A DNA stretch of 64,000 bases, from contig NZ_JADFFM010000001.1 of the NCBI RefSeq assembly GCF_015221995.1, forward strand, positions 62,001 to 126,000, written 5' to 3'. The translations under genes and the position numbers were made by a program. A model generated the notes under the pieces. It did no database searches, had not been told where the DNA came from, and saw only the letters and a program-made list of their open reading frames with translations. Of this stretch, positions 45,245-54,150 are shown piece after piece (position 1 is the first letter of the stretch; every line of letters begins with the position of its first letter). This stretch comes from Mucilaginibacter boryungensis. Its GTDB lineage: Bacteria; Bacteroidota; Bacteroidia; Sphingobacteriales; Sphingobacteriaceae.

Positions 45245-45822
45245 ATCAATTCGTTAACCTCATGTTTTAACAGGCGTTCCAGCTTTTCTTTTAAACGCTG
45301 GCGCGCCCTGAATAGTTTAACCTTAACTGTATTTGCCTCCATGCCTAAAGCCTCGCCAATTTCCTCAAGCGATTGTTCGCCGTTGTAAAACAAGGTAATA
45401 ATAGTAGCATCATCGGGCAGTAACTGGCCAATAGCTATATTTAAGTAATACGACCGCGATTTGTTCTCGGCCAAATTCGCATCCATCCCGCCATGTGTAT
45501 CCTCCAACTGCAAATAAGTATTTTCATCGTCAATTGAAGAGGTATCCACCCGTTTTTTGCGCAGATGGGTCATGGCGGTAGTATAAACAATACTATACAA
45601 CCAGGTGCTGAATTTTGATTGCTGCCCAAAAGAGGCCAGCGACCTGTAAGCCTTAATAAAACAATCCTGTGCAACCTCTTCGGCGTCCTCGCGGCTTTTA
45701 GTAAAGCGCATAGCCAGCGTAAATACAAACCGCTGGTGCCGTTTTACCAGGTCGGCATAAGCCGACTGGTTCCCCGCAAGGGTTTGATCGATCAATTCTA
45801 TGTCGGATAGCTTGCTTTGCAT
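45241..45822 (-). CDS. ECF (extracytoplasmic function) RNA polymerase sigma factor
   Basis: 193 residues. Region 2 (about 24-95) includes AYADLVKRHQRFVFTLAMRFTKSREDAEEVAQDCFIKAYRSLASF and STWLYSIVYTTAMTHLRKKR. Region 4 (about 128-185) contains a helix-turn-helix, LPDDATIITLFYNGEQSLEEIGEALGMEANTVKVKLFRARQRLKEKL. It is coupled to the membrane anti-sigma gene and would respond to an envelope signal. Targets are unknown: I do not see a repeated unusual promoter motif in this window. Confidence 0.94.
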   Translation of the reverse strand: MQSKLSDIELIDQTLAGNQSAYADLVKRHQRFVFTLAMRFTKSREDAEEVAQDCFIKAYRSLASFGQQSKFSTWLYSIVYTTAMTHLRKKRVDTSSIDDENTYLQLEDTHGGMDANLAENKSRSYYLNIAIGQLLPDDATIITLFYNGEQSLEEIGEALGMEANTVKVKLFRARQRLKEKLERLLKHEVNELI

Positions 45823-45924
45823 TACTGAAACTACGACGCCGTATTTTGCGCGCAGGTTACACTAAATTACAGAAATAATTAGCTGCGTTCGTTTTTCTTT
45901 TTCTGATGACTATAAGTATGGGTA

Positions 45925-48111
45925 TTACAATTTATTGGTTAATAATTTGATCCTGACGCCCGCATTTACCACTACGCCATCTAAAGGAGTATAAATATCC
46001 CTGAATTTAGGTTTGGTGATGGTGCCGGTGTAAATACTGCCCCATTTAGTTTGGCGCTGATCGGTCAGGTTTTCCGCATTAACAAACAGGTCAAGGTGTT
46101 TCCACATTTTTTGCACCAGCATGCCAAAGGTTATATATCCCTTTCCCGTTGTGCCATCGCTTAATAGTTGCGGCCCGGTATAGAAGCTTTCCACACCAAA
46201 ACGAAAGCTGCCTTCTATTTCATAGGTGGCATCAAAGCTTAGCTGGTGTTTGGGGGTTAAAGGCTGAGCACCGATTAGGTTGCTAAAGTGTTGTTTGGTA
46301 TCTGTAAAAGTATAGCCCAGGTAAAACACCAGTTCATCCAGCACCAGCTTAATATTGGTTTCCGTCCCCTGCGTGTTCAGGTAGCCGGGGGCATTAATAA
46401 AAGCATTATTTTGCAGGATAAGCGGCCTGTTTACTCGTGTGGAAAAGAACAGCTGGTTGATATTAATAAAAGCTTCGTCACCCAACTTGGACCGATAGTT
46501 CAGATCGCCGTTCAGTCCGTACGATTGTTCGGCCCGGGTATTGCCAATGTTTAGAGGCTGAATATGCTCGTAGCCATCCTGCTCACTTTCGTCATTGAAT
46601 AGGGTGGGCATCTTATAGCCCAAACCACCACCAATACGGCTGGTTAAATGATCGGTAATTTTAAATAACGCATTAACCCTCGGCAGGAAAAAAAGCCCAC
46701 TGGATGGCGCGTCAGGAGCAGGTGTGTTTTTGTCCAGTCTTAAGCCGCTTTCTATAGAGAACCAATCGGTGGCCTTATAGGTGTTTTGTAAAAATATTCC
46801 TGTGGTAGCCTGGTTATAGCTCAACATATCTTTAGGCGGTTTGGCCGCGAAATGATCGGTTACCAGGTTGGCGCCGGCTACCCAGGAAGCCTTTTCGCCA
46901 TTATGCACATAATTGATCTCGCTGAAAGATGAAAACTGCCGGCCTTTAAAGTCAAAACCCGGTTCACCCAATTGCCTGTCAAAATAACCAACGGTATTCT
47001 TAAAACCGATCCGGCTTTCACCATCGATCTTATGCGTAAAGGACAATTGCGTAGAAAAGCGGAACGTTTTATTGCGCTCAAAATATTGATGCGTGTTATC
47101 AGCTTTTCCCTCCGCTACTTGCAAGTCTCCGCCTAAGCGGTCCTCGTAGGTCGTATTCACGCCAAACCAGCCCGAATTACGATCGTCCATATATAGAAAC
47201 ACTTTAGGGTTGATGGTAAATCGGTTAGTTTTAGGGATGGCCGTAAAGCCCACGGCTGAAGGATCGAAAGCTTTATTGTAATTGTAGGAACCAAATAGGG
47301 TGGTACCGATATGCTGCCATTTTTGACTGTAATAAGCACTGGCATCAGCGCCTTTCGCGCTCGAACCATTTAACAGCACTGTGAGCTCGGGGTCGGTTTC
47401 AGGTACTTTACTAATCAAGTTAACTAAACCGGCAATGGCGCCCCCGCCATATAAGGTAGAGGCCGAGCCCTTAATAAATTCAACTTGTCGTAAATTAAGC
47501 GGACTGATTTGCAGCAAGCTTAAACTACCGGAAAAACCGGCATATAGGGGCATGCCATCCTGCAATAATTGGGTATAGCGGCTATCTAAACCTTGGATGC
47601 GAAAACTGGCACTGCCGCTCACCGCCGAAGTTTGCTGCACATGGATACCTGTTGTTTCGCCCAGTAACATTTTTATATCGCCCGGCCGCATGGTGGTTTT
47701 TTCATCCAGCTCTTCTAAAGGCAGGGCTTCCATCCGTGTAGGGATATCCTGCAGGTTTTGGTTAGTGCGGGTGGTTTGAATGGTTACCCCGGCCAGTTCA
47801 CCTGTTGAAGGAATTAAGCCGATCTCAAAAACCTGTTCCGGATGTTGCAGCGGGAAATTATAAACCTGTTCGCTTTTTATAAAACCTATGTAAGTGATCT
47901 CGACCTGGAATTTGCCGTTAGGGATATTAGTTATGGTAATTTGCCCGCTGGTATCGGCAACTGCCGTAATTTTCAGATCGGGAATAGTAGCAGTTGCGCC
48001 CTTCAGGCCAACTTTGGTTTGGTAGTTTACCACTTTTGCTTTAAACGTATTTTGTGCAAGCGCGCTAAAGCAAGCCAGCACAATAGCCATAAGGCTGAAA
48101 AGAAACTTCAT
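45925..48111 (-). CDS. TonB-dependent outer-membrane receptor
   Basis: 728 residues from MKFLFSLMAIVLACFSALAQ. A signal peptide (1-20) is followed by a carboxypeptidase-regulatory-like domain (about 22-100), a plug domain (about 120-235, SASFRIQGLDSRYTQLLQDGMPLYAG, GSASTLYGGGAIAGLVNLISK) and a 22-strand barrel ending VVVNAGVRIKLLTNKL. The frame extends 13 codons upstream of 48111, but that start has no signal peptide. It is 75 bases after a small His-containing protein on the same strand. The substrate is not deducible: a metal, heme or siderophore is possible. No SusD partner is present. Confidence 0.9.
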   Translation of the reverse strand: MKFLFSLMAIVLACFSALAQNTFKAKVVNYQTKVGLKGATATIPDLKITAVADTSGQITITNIPNGKFQVEITYIGFIKSEQVYNFPLQHPEQVFEIGLIPSTGELAGVTIQTTRTNQNLQDIPTRMEALPLEELDEKTTMRPGDIKMLLGETTGIHVQQTSAVSGSASFRIQGLDSRYTQLLQDGMPLYAGFSGSLSLLQISPLNLRQVEFIKGSASTLYGGGAIAGLVNLISKVPETDPELTVLLNGSSAKGADASAYYSQKWQHIGTTLFGSYNYNKAFDPSAVGFTAIPKTNRFTINPKVFLYMDDRNSGWFGVNTTYEDRLGGDLQVAEGKADNTHQYFERNKTFRFSTQLSFTHKIDGESRIGFKNTVGYFDRQLGEPGFDFKGRQFSSFSEINYVHNGEKASWVAGANLVTDHFAAKPPKDMLSYNQATTGIFLQNTYKATDWFSIESGLRLDKNTPAPDAPSSGLFFLPRVNALFKITDHLTSRIGGGLGYKMPTLFNDESEQDGYEHIQPLNIGNTRAEQSYGLNGDLNYRSKLGDEAFININQLFFSTRVNRPLILQNNAFINAPGYLNTQGTETNIKLVLDELVFYLGYTFTDTKQHFSNLIGAQPLTPKHQLSFDATYEIEGSFRFGVESFYTGPQLLSDGTTGKGYITFGMLVQKMWKHLDLFVNAENLTDQRQTKWGSIYTGTITKPKFRDIYTPLDGVVVNAGVRIKLLTNKL

Positions 48112-48186
48112 ATAATTAAAATGGGAGTAGCTGGCCATTAAGCCAGCCAATAAAGTAATGGACTAAAAAATTTAATAGAATTAAGA

Positions 48187-48585
48187 TCAGGCAAGCGGTG
48201 GCCTGAACAGCTCATTACGATAATTTGAAGTATTAAAACGCTGAATAAACAAAGGATGGGTTAACACCGAGTAAGAATCTGTTGTTAGCAGCGCAGGGTT
48301 ATAAGAGAAAACAATGTTTAACGGGCTGGCCTGGTGCTGAAACTGCACATCGTTCCCTTTAGCAGGTACCTTATCATGTTCATTATGGCCAAAAATGTCT
48401 TTGCCATGCATCAGGTAATCACCTATAAAATCAATCACGCCCATTTCTTCGTTAGATGTGATCCTGGTGTAGTTCTGATACATTTGAGGGATATCCCGCA
48501 GCAGCGAAAAATCGCCCAGCGGCAAAATAAAACTGCTGATCAAAAACAGTCCAGCCCAAAAGTAACATGTAAGTTTCCTCAGCAT
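48187..48585 (-). CDS. Small exported/anchored protein upstream of TonB receptor
   Basis: 132 residues from MLRKLTCYFWAGLFLISSFILPLGDF: a signal or N-terminal transmembrane helix (about 7-24), then a soluble part with MHGKDIFGHNEHDKVPAKGNDVQFQHQ, a His/Asp-rich patch of possible metal-binding type. Longer frames reach 48696, but TATCTTTG at 48592-48599 lies 6 bases before ATG 48585, so transcription most likely starts there. Likely cotranscribed with the TonB receptor. I do not recognise a family. Confidence 0.65.
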   Translation of the reverse strand: MLRKLTCYFWAGLFLISSFILPLGDFSLLRDIPQMYQNYTRITSNEEMGVIDFIGDYLMHGKDIFGHNEHDKVPAKGNDVQFQHQASPLNIVFSYNPALLTTDSYSVLTHPLFIQRFNTSNYRNELFRPPLA

Positions 48586-48591
48586 CGGGGA

Positions 48592-48599
48592 CAAAGATA
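48592..48599 (-). promoter_or_regulatory. Putative -7 box of the TonB-receptor operon
   Basis: TATCTTTG on the minus strand lies 6 bases before ATG 48585 and rejects the longer frame upstream. Confidence 0.6.
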
Positions 48600-48757
48600 G
48601 CATAAAAGTATAGCAGGGAATTATGTAATATGTGAAAGCTAAATAATTAAAAAAAATATGGCGGGGGTGTAACCTGATTGAAAAAGCTGTGGTCATAGCT
48701 TACATAACACAGCAATTAACAAATATTAAAAAATCAAATAACTTAAAAACTAATAAA

Positions 48758-49114
48758 ATGGAAAACGCAGAATTACTGATCCCTATCTTAGTACCACTGG
48801 GACTTTTCGCAATGATCTTCGGGATCATTTATCTAAATAACAGGGAGAAGATGGCTATGATAGAACGTGGTATGGACCCACGCGCTTACAAAGCCCAGCC
48901 GGCACCCTATAAAAATCTTAAATGGGGTCTTTTATTAATAGGCGCGGGCTTAGGTTTGTTTTTAGCCTTTGTGCTTGACCGTAGTGTATTTAATAATATC
49001 GGCGAAGACAACCCGGCCATTTACTTTGCACTTATTGCCATATTTGGTGGTACAGGGCTGGTGATATCATACCGTGTAGAGAAAAAAGAGGTATTGGATA
49101 AGGATACCCAGTAA
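48758..49114 (+). CDS. DUF6249-type two-helix membrane protein
   Basis: 118 residues with transmembrane helices at about 7-26, 53-70 and 83-100. Between the first and second helices is NNREKMAMIERGMDPRAYKAQPAPYKNLKWGLLLIG, the block shared by the DUF6249 family. No catalytic motif. The start MENAELLIPILVPLG (48758) is preferred over an in-frame ATG at 48689 because that longer part is unlike a membrane protein N-terminus. It is a single gene with a bidirectional terminator after it. Function unknown. Confidence 0.8.
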   Translation: MENAELLIPILVPLGLFAMIFGIIYLNNREKMAMIERGMDPRAYKAQPAPYKNLKWGLLLIGAGLGLFLAFVLDRSVFNNIGEDNPAIYFALIAIFGGTGLVISYRVEKKEVLDKDTQ

Positions 49115-49132
49115 ATAACCTTTAAACAAATA

Positions 49133-49163
49133 AAAAGCCCTTTATCATTAATAAAGGGCTTTT
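49133..49163. terminator. Bidirectional terminator between DUF6249 gene and dinB-like gene
   Basis: Thirteen-base-pair perfect stem AAAAGCCCTTTAT/ATAAAGGGCTTTT with a 5-base loop, ending in T on both strands, between two convergent genes. Confidence 0.92.
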
Positions 49164-49168
49164 CGCTT

Positions 49169-49681
49169 TTACAAATATCTTTCTTTGGTTATCCGCAGGT
49201 GATGTAATTCGTGCCCGGCCATAATGTAAGCCAAAGCTCTTACCGATACGGGGTGGTTACTGGCGGTACCTATAATTTTACTTTGTTCGTCGCTAATAGC
49301 GCGCAACATATAAAGGTTGCTTTCCCTTACCGCTTTAAATTCTTCGGCCAGGTCAAGGAGGGTACGATTGTTAAAACCACCATATTCCACAAAAGCATTC
49401 TCGTCAAAACCCGGCAGGCTATTTTTATCCCCGCGCGAAAAACAAAGCAGCCGGTAAGCAAAAACGCGTTCGGCATCAATCAGGTGGCCAACTACCTGTT
49501 TAATGGTCCACTTACCTTCGGCATAAGCATAACCGGCTTTATCTGCTGGCAGGCTGTTAAAAAAAGTGAAAGTGCTGTCTTTAAGCTCTGCCAGTAGGTT
49601 TATAACATTGCCAGTATCAACCAGGCTAATGTAGCGCTCATAATAAGGGGCGTATTCGCCCGCTTGTGGTTTATCAATCAT
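49169..49681 (-). CDS. DinB/YfiT-like metal-dependent hydrolase superfamily protein
   Basis: 170 residues of the DinB four-helix bundle. The three metal His positions are seen: KWTIKQVVGHLIDAERVFAYR (His in GHL) and MAGHELHHLRITKERY (two His). Such proteins are thiol transferases or hydrolases (bacillithiol- or mycothiol-related in some phyla). The ATG overlaps the upstream histidine kinase stop by 8 bases, so it is cotranscribed with it. No regulator gene is nearby. Confidence 0.9.
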   Translation of the reverse strand: MIDKPQAGEYAPYYERYISLVDTGNVINLLAELKDSTFTFFNSLPADKAGYAYAEGKWTIKQVVGHLIDAERVFAYRLLCFSRGDKNSLPGFDENAFVEYGGFNNRTLLDLAEEFKAVRESNLYMLRAISDEQSKIIGTASNHPVSVRALAYIMAGHELHHLRITKERYL

Positions 49682-50900
49682 TGTTTAAGCTTTTTAATAT
49701 GATACGGAAAATAGTTCCTTTACCCAGTTCAGAGTCGCGCACAAATATTTGCCCGTCGTGGTAGTTCTCTACCATGCGTTTAGTTAACGAAAGGCCTAAG
49801 CCCCAGCCGCGTTTGCGTGTGGTATACCCTGGTTGAAATACGGTTGCAAATTTAGAGCGTGGTATACCCTTGCCCGAGTCTATTACATCAATATATACTT
49901 GTTTTTTAGTTTTACTGCCCGATATTTCAACAATGATGCTGCCTGTGTCCTCAATAGCGTTAACGGCATTTTTCAGCAGGTTTTCTATCACCCAATCAAA
50001 CAGCGGCTTGTTCAGTCCGGCTATCAGGTGTTGGTCGCCGTGCACTTCAAAATTTATCTTGTTGCTAACCCGTATCCTAAAATAATCTACGTAATCTTTC
50101 ACCACATCATATACCGGGTAGGGTTCCAATTGTGGTTTCGAACCTATTTTTGAAAAACGGTCGGCTACAACTTCAAGGCGTTGTACATCGTTGCCCATTT
50201 CGGCCAGCAGCGGGTCGTCTTCTGCATTAAATTTATCTTTTATCAACTCTATCCAGGCCAATAATGATGATATGGGCGTACCCAGTTGGTGCGCGGTTTC
50301 TTTAGCCAGGCCCACCCAAACCTGGTCCTGTTCCGACCGGCGCGAAGAGCTGAATACCGAATAGGCCAGCAACAGGAAGATGGCAATAACCGATAACTGC
50401 ACGTACGGAAAATACTTCAATTGTGTAAGCAGGAATGAATCCTTATAATAAATATAAGAGTACCCCGGTTTATCGCCCCCAATGGAAGGCATTTTCATTT
50501 TAATAGGCGCATGCTGCGATTTCATGATCTCCAATTCGGCCTTAAAATAACCCGGGTCGTATTTAGGGCCTTTGTTGCCCTTTATTTCTTCCGGTAGCTT
50601 ATAATAGGTTTTAGTGCTATCCAATCCTTTCCAGGCCGTTATATTATTCTCCTCATCTACTACTATGGCCGGGACGGTTAAGCTATCGCGTACGGCAAAT
50701 ACATAAGGCAGAAAGTCGTTATCATCTGATGAGATGATCTGTTTCATACTTAATGCCCACACCTCGGCCCTGGTACGTTCTGACCTGGCAATGTTTTTTA
50801 CCAGGTAATTGGTATAAAATAACGAGCCACATACAATAACTATCGCAAAGGCGATGAGCGAGTATTTCCAGCGTTGTTTTTGTTGGTAGGCGTTTAGCAT
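49674..50900 (-). CDS. Orphan sensor histidine kinase
   Basis: 408 residues. Transmembrane helices at about 12-32 and 166-183 flank a periplasmic domain (about 40-165). The dimerisation helix has phospho-accepting H204 in GLAKETAHQLGTPISSLLAWIELI. The ATP-binding domain (about 285-405) has NLLKNAVNAIEDTG (N box), DSGKGIPRSKFATVFQPGYTTRKRGWGLGLSL (G and F boxes). No response regulator is adjacent. TATATTTG lies 5 bases before the ATG. Cotranscribed with a DinB-family gene, divergent from gltX across the W5 palindrome. Confidence 0.93.
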   Translation of the reverse strand: MLNAYQQKQRWKYSLIAFAIVIVCGSLFYTNYLVKNIARSERTRAEVWALSMKQIISSDDNDFLPYVFAVRDSLTVPAIVVDEENNITAWKGLDSTKTYYKLPEEIKGNKGPKYDPGYFKAELEIMKSQHAPIKMKMPSIGGDKPGYSYIYYKDSFLLTQLKYFPYVQLSVIAIFLLLAYSVFSSSRRSEQDQVWVGLAKETAHQLGTPISSLLAWIELIKDKFNAEDDPLLAEMGNDVQRLEVVADRFSKIGSKPQLEPYPVYDVVKDYVDYFRIRVSNKINFEVHGDQHLIAGLNKPLFDWVIENLLKNAVNAIEDTGSIIVEISGSKTKKQVYIDVIDSGKGIPRSKFATVFQPGYTTRKRGWGLGLSLTKRMVENYHDGQIFVRDSELGKGTIFRIILKSLNND

Positions 50901-50905
50901 TGGTT

Positions 50906-50913
50906 CAAATATA
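50906..50913 (-). promoter_or_regulatory. Putative -7 box of the histidine kinase gene
   Basis: TATATTTG on the minus strand lies 5 bases before the ATG at 50900. Confidence 0.6.
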
Positions 50914-50920
50914 ATTATTA

Positions 50921-51046
50921 GTCCGTAAGTCCGTGAGTCTGCAAGTCCGGAAGTTAGAAAAGATATTGGATCGAAATTAACGACTGAAGTTTCAATCTAT
51001 TACATTAGTTCAACTTTCGGACTTCCGGGCTTCCCGACTTTCGGAC
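50921..51046. repeat. Word-array inverted repeat W5 (8-base units) in a divergent promoter region
   Basis: Left arm (50921-50960): GTCCGTAA, GTCCGTGA, GTCTGCAA, GTCCGGAA, GTTAGAAA. Right arm (51007-51046), on the minus strand: GTCCGAAA, GTCGGGAA, GCCCGGAA, GTCCGAAA, GTTGAACT. Both arms are exactly five 8-base units, with a 46-base spacer. Arms lie between the -7 boxes of the histidine kinase and gltX. It is the clearest member of the class. Confidence 0.8.
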
Positions 51047-51054
51047 TTTCCACC

Positions 51055-51062
51055 TATCTTTG
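51055..51062 (+). promoter_or_regulatory. Putative -7 box of gltX
   Basis: TATCTTTG ends 7 bases before the gltX ATG; the transcription start would be almost at the start codon. Confidence 0.65.
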
Positions 51063-51069
51063 CCCCATC

Positions 51070-52590
51070 ATGACAGATAAAAAAGTGAGGGTGCGTTTTG
51101 CGCCGAGTCCTACCGGCGGGTTGCACCTGGGCGGCGTGCGTACTGTATTATTTAATTACCTATTTGCACGCCAGCATGGCGGCGATTTTGTTTTACGTAT
51201 TGAAGATACCGACCAAAGCCGCTATGTAGAGGGCGCTGAACAATATATTTTAGATTGCCTGCAATGGTGCGGCATTACCCCCGATGAAAGCCCGGTGGCT
51301 GGCGGCAAATATGCACCATATCGCCAAAGCGAACGTAAAACCATCTACCGTCAGTACGCTGAAAAACTGGTGATGGAAGGTTATGCTTATTACGCTTTCG
51401 ATACCCCCGAAGAACTGGATAAGAACCGAAAGGAGATACCAAACTTTCAATACGGGCATGCTTACCGCGACACGCTGCGCAATTCACTAAACCTGCCCCA
51501 GCACGAGGTTGACCAACTGCTGGACGCCGGAACGCCGCATGTTATCCGCATAAAAATGCCGGTAGATGAGCAGGTAAGCTTTACCGATATGATACGCGGG
51601 CAGGTAAGCTTTGATACCAACCAAGTTGATGATAAGGTACTATTAAAGGCCGACGGGATGCCCACCTACCATTTGGCGGTAGTAGTTGATGATTACCTGA
51701 TGAAGATAACCCACGCTTTCCGCGGCGAGGAGTGGTTGCCATCGGCGCCGGTGCACTTGCTGTTATGGAAGTATTTGGGCTGGTATGATGATATGCCCCA
51801 ATGGGCGCATTTGCCGCTGATATTAAAACCCGATGGCCATGGCAAACTAAGCAAGCGCGACGGAGCACGGCTGGGCTTTCCGGTTTTTGCTATGAATTGG
51901 TTTGATGCCAAAACAGGCGAATTGACCCCCGGCTTCCGCGAACTGGGTTTTTTACCCCAGGCTTTTGTGAACCTGCTGGCTATGCTGGGCTGGAACGATG
52001 GCACCGAACAGGAAATTTTTACAATGGACGAACTGGTGCAGAAATTTTCGATCGATCGGGTGAGCAAGGCCGGCGCTAAATTCGATTTCGAGAAAGCTAA
52101 ATGGTATAATGCCGAATGGATAAAGAGATCGGAAGCCGAAAGTTTGAAGCCGGAAGTGATTGCGGTTTTAGCTGATAAGGGCGTTAACGCAAAGGATGAC
52201 CAGTATCTGTTAACTGTAATTGACCTGATAAAGGACCGCGTTACCCTGCTGCCCGATTTTTACCAGCAATCGGTTTACTTTTTTGAACAGCCAAAGGAAT
52301 ACGACCTGGCCGCAGTAAAACCTAAATGGACAGATGCAAAGACGGATTTTTTTAAAGAGTTTATGACTAAAATAAACAGCTTAACCAATTACGAAGCCGT
52401 TGAGTTAGAAAACACTTTTAAAGCTTTTATGGAAGAAAAAGGCTTTAAAATGGGCGATGTAATGCTGCCCTTCCGGATTATGCTGGTAGGGGGTAAGTTT
52501 GGCCCGCATGTGTTTGATATTGCCGCGCTATTGGGTAAAGAGGAAACCATCAAAAGGATTGAAGGTGCGCTGGTTGCGTTTACAGCTTAA
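51070..52590 (+). CDS. gltX: Glutamyl-tRNA synthetase
   Basis: Charges tRNA(Glu) with Glu; with gatA in this genome it may also mischarge tRNA(Gln), feeding GatCAB. The 506 residues have the HIGH-type motif PSPTGGLHLGG (12-22) and the KMSKS-type motif KLSKRDG (about 259-265), both characteristic of class I GlxRS. The TATCTTTG box 7 bases before the ATG points to an extremely short leader. It is a single gene ending in a bidirectional terminator shared with carA. Confidence 0.97.
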   Translation: MTDKKVRVRFAPSPTGGLHLGGVRTVLFNYLFARQHGGDFVLRIEDTDQSRYVEGAEQYILDCLQWCGITPDESPVAGGKYAPYRQSERKTIYRQYAEKLVMEGYAYYAFDTPEELDKNRKEIPNFQYGHAYRDTLRNSLNLPQHEVDQLLDAGTPHVIRIKMPVDEQVSFTDMIRGQVSFDTNQVDDKVLLKADGMPTYHLAVVVDDYLMKITHAFRGEEWLPSAPVHLLLWKYLGWYDDMPQWAHLPLILKPDGHGKLSKRDGARLGFPVFAMNWFDAKTGELTPGFRELGFLPQAFVNLLAMLGWNDGTEQEIFTMDELVQKFSIDRVSKAGAKFDFEKAKWYNAEWIKRSEAESLKPEVIAVLADKGVNAKDDQYLLTVIDLIKDRVTLLPDFYQQSVYFFEQPKEYDLAAVKPKWTDAKTDFFKEFMTKINSLTNYEAVELENTFKAFMEEKGFKMGDVMLPFRIMLVGGKFGPHVFDIAALLGKEETIKRIEGALVAFTA

Positions 52591-52614
52591 ATTATAATTG
52601 TAACGGATAATGCC

Positions 52615-52648
52615 AAAAAAAGGGGAAACAATTTGTTTCCCCTTTTTT
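52615..52648. terminator. Bidirectional terminator between gltX and carA
   Basis: GGGGAAACAA pairs with TTGTTTCCCC across a one-base centre, flanked by seven A and six T, between two convergent genes. Confidence 0.88.
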
Positions 52649-52658
52649 ATATGTTATC

Positions 52659-53759
52659 TTATTTAATCATTTCCACAAAATCATCAAACAGGTACCGCGA
52701 ATCGTGCGGGCCGGGTGATGACTCGGGGTGATATTGTACCGAGAATGCTTTTTTATCTTTCACCCGGATACCTTCTATCGATTGGTCGTTCAGGTTTACG
52801 TGGGTGATCTCTACCTTGTCCGAAGCCCTCACTGCGTCGGGCACTACACCAAAGCCGTGATTTTGTGAAGTAACTTCGCAGTGGTTTTTGATGATATTTT
52901 TTACCGGGTGGTTTAAGCCGCGGTGACCGTTGAACATTTTTTGGGTTGGGATATCGTTAGCCAAAGCCAGCAACTGGTGGCCAAGGCAGATACCGAACAT
53001 AGGCTTATCGGCCTTCAGTATATCTTTTACTGTTTCAACCGCATAAGGCATAGCCGCCGGATCGCCGGGGCCGTTGCTAATGAAGTAACCGTTTGGTTTA
53101 AAATCGGCCTCCATATCGGCATAGCTGGTTTTAGCAGGGTATACTTTGGCAAAAACGCCGCGAGAGCTAAAGTTGCGCAGGATGTTTTTCTTCACACCTA
53201 AATCAAGCACCGCTACCCGTAATGGCGCGCTTTCATCGCCCACGGTATAAGTTTCGGTAGTGGTTACCTGCGATGATAGCTCCAGCCCGTCCATTGATGG
53301 TACTTCAGCCAGTTTGGCTTTCAGTTGTTCAATATCCAATATTTCCGACGAGATAATAGCGTTCATTGCGCCCTTATCGCGAATGTGGCGTACCAGTTGA
53401 CGAGTGTCAATGTCGGATATCGAAACGATGTTCTGCTCCTGGAAATAATCCTGGATAGATTCATCGGCTTGCTTGCGGCTGTAAGCAATATTATAGTTTT
53501 TACAAACCAGGCCGGCAATTTGTATCCTTTCCGATTCTACCTCTTCGTGGCTGACACCATAGTTACCAATGTGGGCATTGGTAGTCACCATAATCTGGCC
53601 GTAGTACGATGGATCGGTAAATACCTCCTGGTAGCCGGTCATACCTGTGTTAAAACAAATTTCGCCCGTAGTGGTGCCAATTTTACCCGCAGCCTTGCCA
53701 TAAAAGGCAGTACCATCGGCCAATAATAACACAGCCGGAAGTTTGGTGTAATTCGTCAT
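52659..53759 (-). CDS. carA: Carbamoyl-phosphate synthase small subunit
   Basis: CarA supplies ammonia from glutamine to CarB for carbamoyl phosphate (arginine and pyrimidines). The 366-residue length is normal. A class-I glutamine amidotransferase domain (about 190-366) has C258 (FGICLGHQ) and H344/E346 (YHPESSPGPHDS), and the N-terminal domain (1-150) has NTGMTGYQEVFTDPSYYGQI. carB is not adjacent. The likely -7 box TACTTTTG lies about 100 bases upstream, giving one of the longest leaders in the window. Confidence 0.97.
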   Translation of the reverse strand: MTNYTKLPAVLLLADGTAFYGKAAGKIGTTTGEICFNTGMTGYQEVFTDPSYYGQIMVTTNAHIGNYGVSHEEVESERIQIAGLVCKNYNIAYSRKQADESIQDYFQEQNIVSISDIDTRQLVRHIRDKGAMNAIISSEILDIEQLKAKLAEVPSMDGLELSSQVTTTETYTVGDESAPLRVAVLDLGVKKNILRNFSSRGVFAKVYPAKTSYADMEADFKPNGYFISNGPGDPAAMPYAVETVKDILKADKPMFGICLGHQLLALANDIPTQKMFNGHRGLNHPVKNIIKNHCEVTSQNHGFGVVPDAVRASDKVEITHVNLNDQSIEGIRVKDKKAFSVQYHPESSPGPHDSRYLFDDFVEMIK

Positions 53760-53861
53760 TTGCTAAAAAAATTAAAAAATGGATGTTTGACCGGTTTGGC
53801 TGATATGCTTTCCGTAAAGTGGGTAGGTGAAGTATGACTGATAAATCCGTATTTCACGCCG

Positions 53862-53869
53862 CAAAAGTA
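53862..53869 (-). promoter_or_regulatory. Putative -7 box of carA (long leader)
   Basis: TACTTTTG on the minus strand lies 102 bases before the carA ATG. The leader ends in a U-rich stretch near the start codon but I see no convincing attenuator stem. Confidence 0.45.
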
Positions 53870-53950
53870 CGGTTTTTTTTGGCTTTTAAAAGGCTGTTTT
53901 TGTAATTTATTCGTCAGGATGGAGAGCACGTGAAGGCGAACCCTTGTACT

Positions 53951-54020
53951 TAAACCTGATTGCAACGAAAGCCCGGAGTGAAGCGCAGCGCAATGAAGAC
54001 TTGTAGTGGAAAGCAGGGCT
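53951..54020 (-). repeat. Dispersed repeat family D, copy 1
   Basis: Read on the minus strand it contains AGCCCTGCTTTCCACTAC, then CTCCGGGCTTTCG and ATCAGGTTTA, an expanded, diverged version of the family seen at 54151 and 57267. Confidence 0.5.
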
Positions 54021-54150
54021 ACGAAAGCAATGAAACAAGGAGCGTTAATTTCAAAATATTGAGATTTGGCAGAAAGGCGGGTTAAATACACCAAATTTCC
54101 CATTCAAGTAGCTGTTTGAAAACGAGCGTTCAGCATGCTATAGGTTCTTT

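Noticed and set aside
50921..51046. Possible CRISPR array
   Set aside because: Units are only 8 bases, contiguous with no spacers, and inverted across the centre; no cas genes are in the window.
53756..54103. 115-codon minus-strand open frame upstream of carA
   Set aside because: It runs through the carA promoter/leader and repeat family D and has no recognisable protein character; codon use differs from neighbours.
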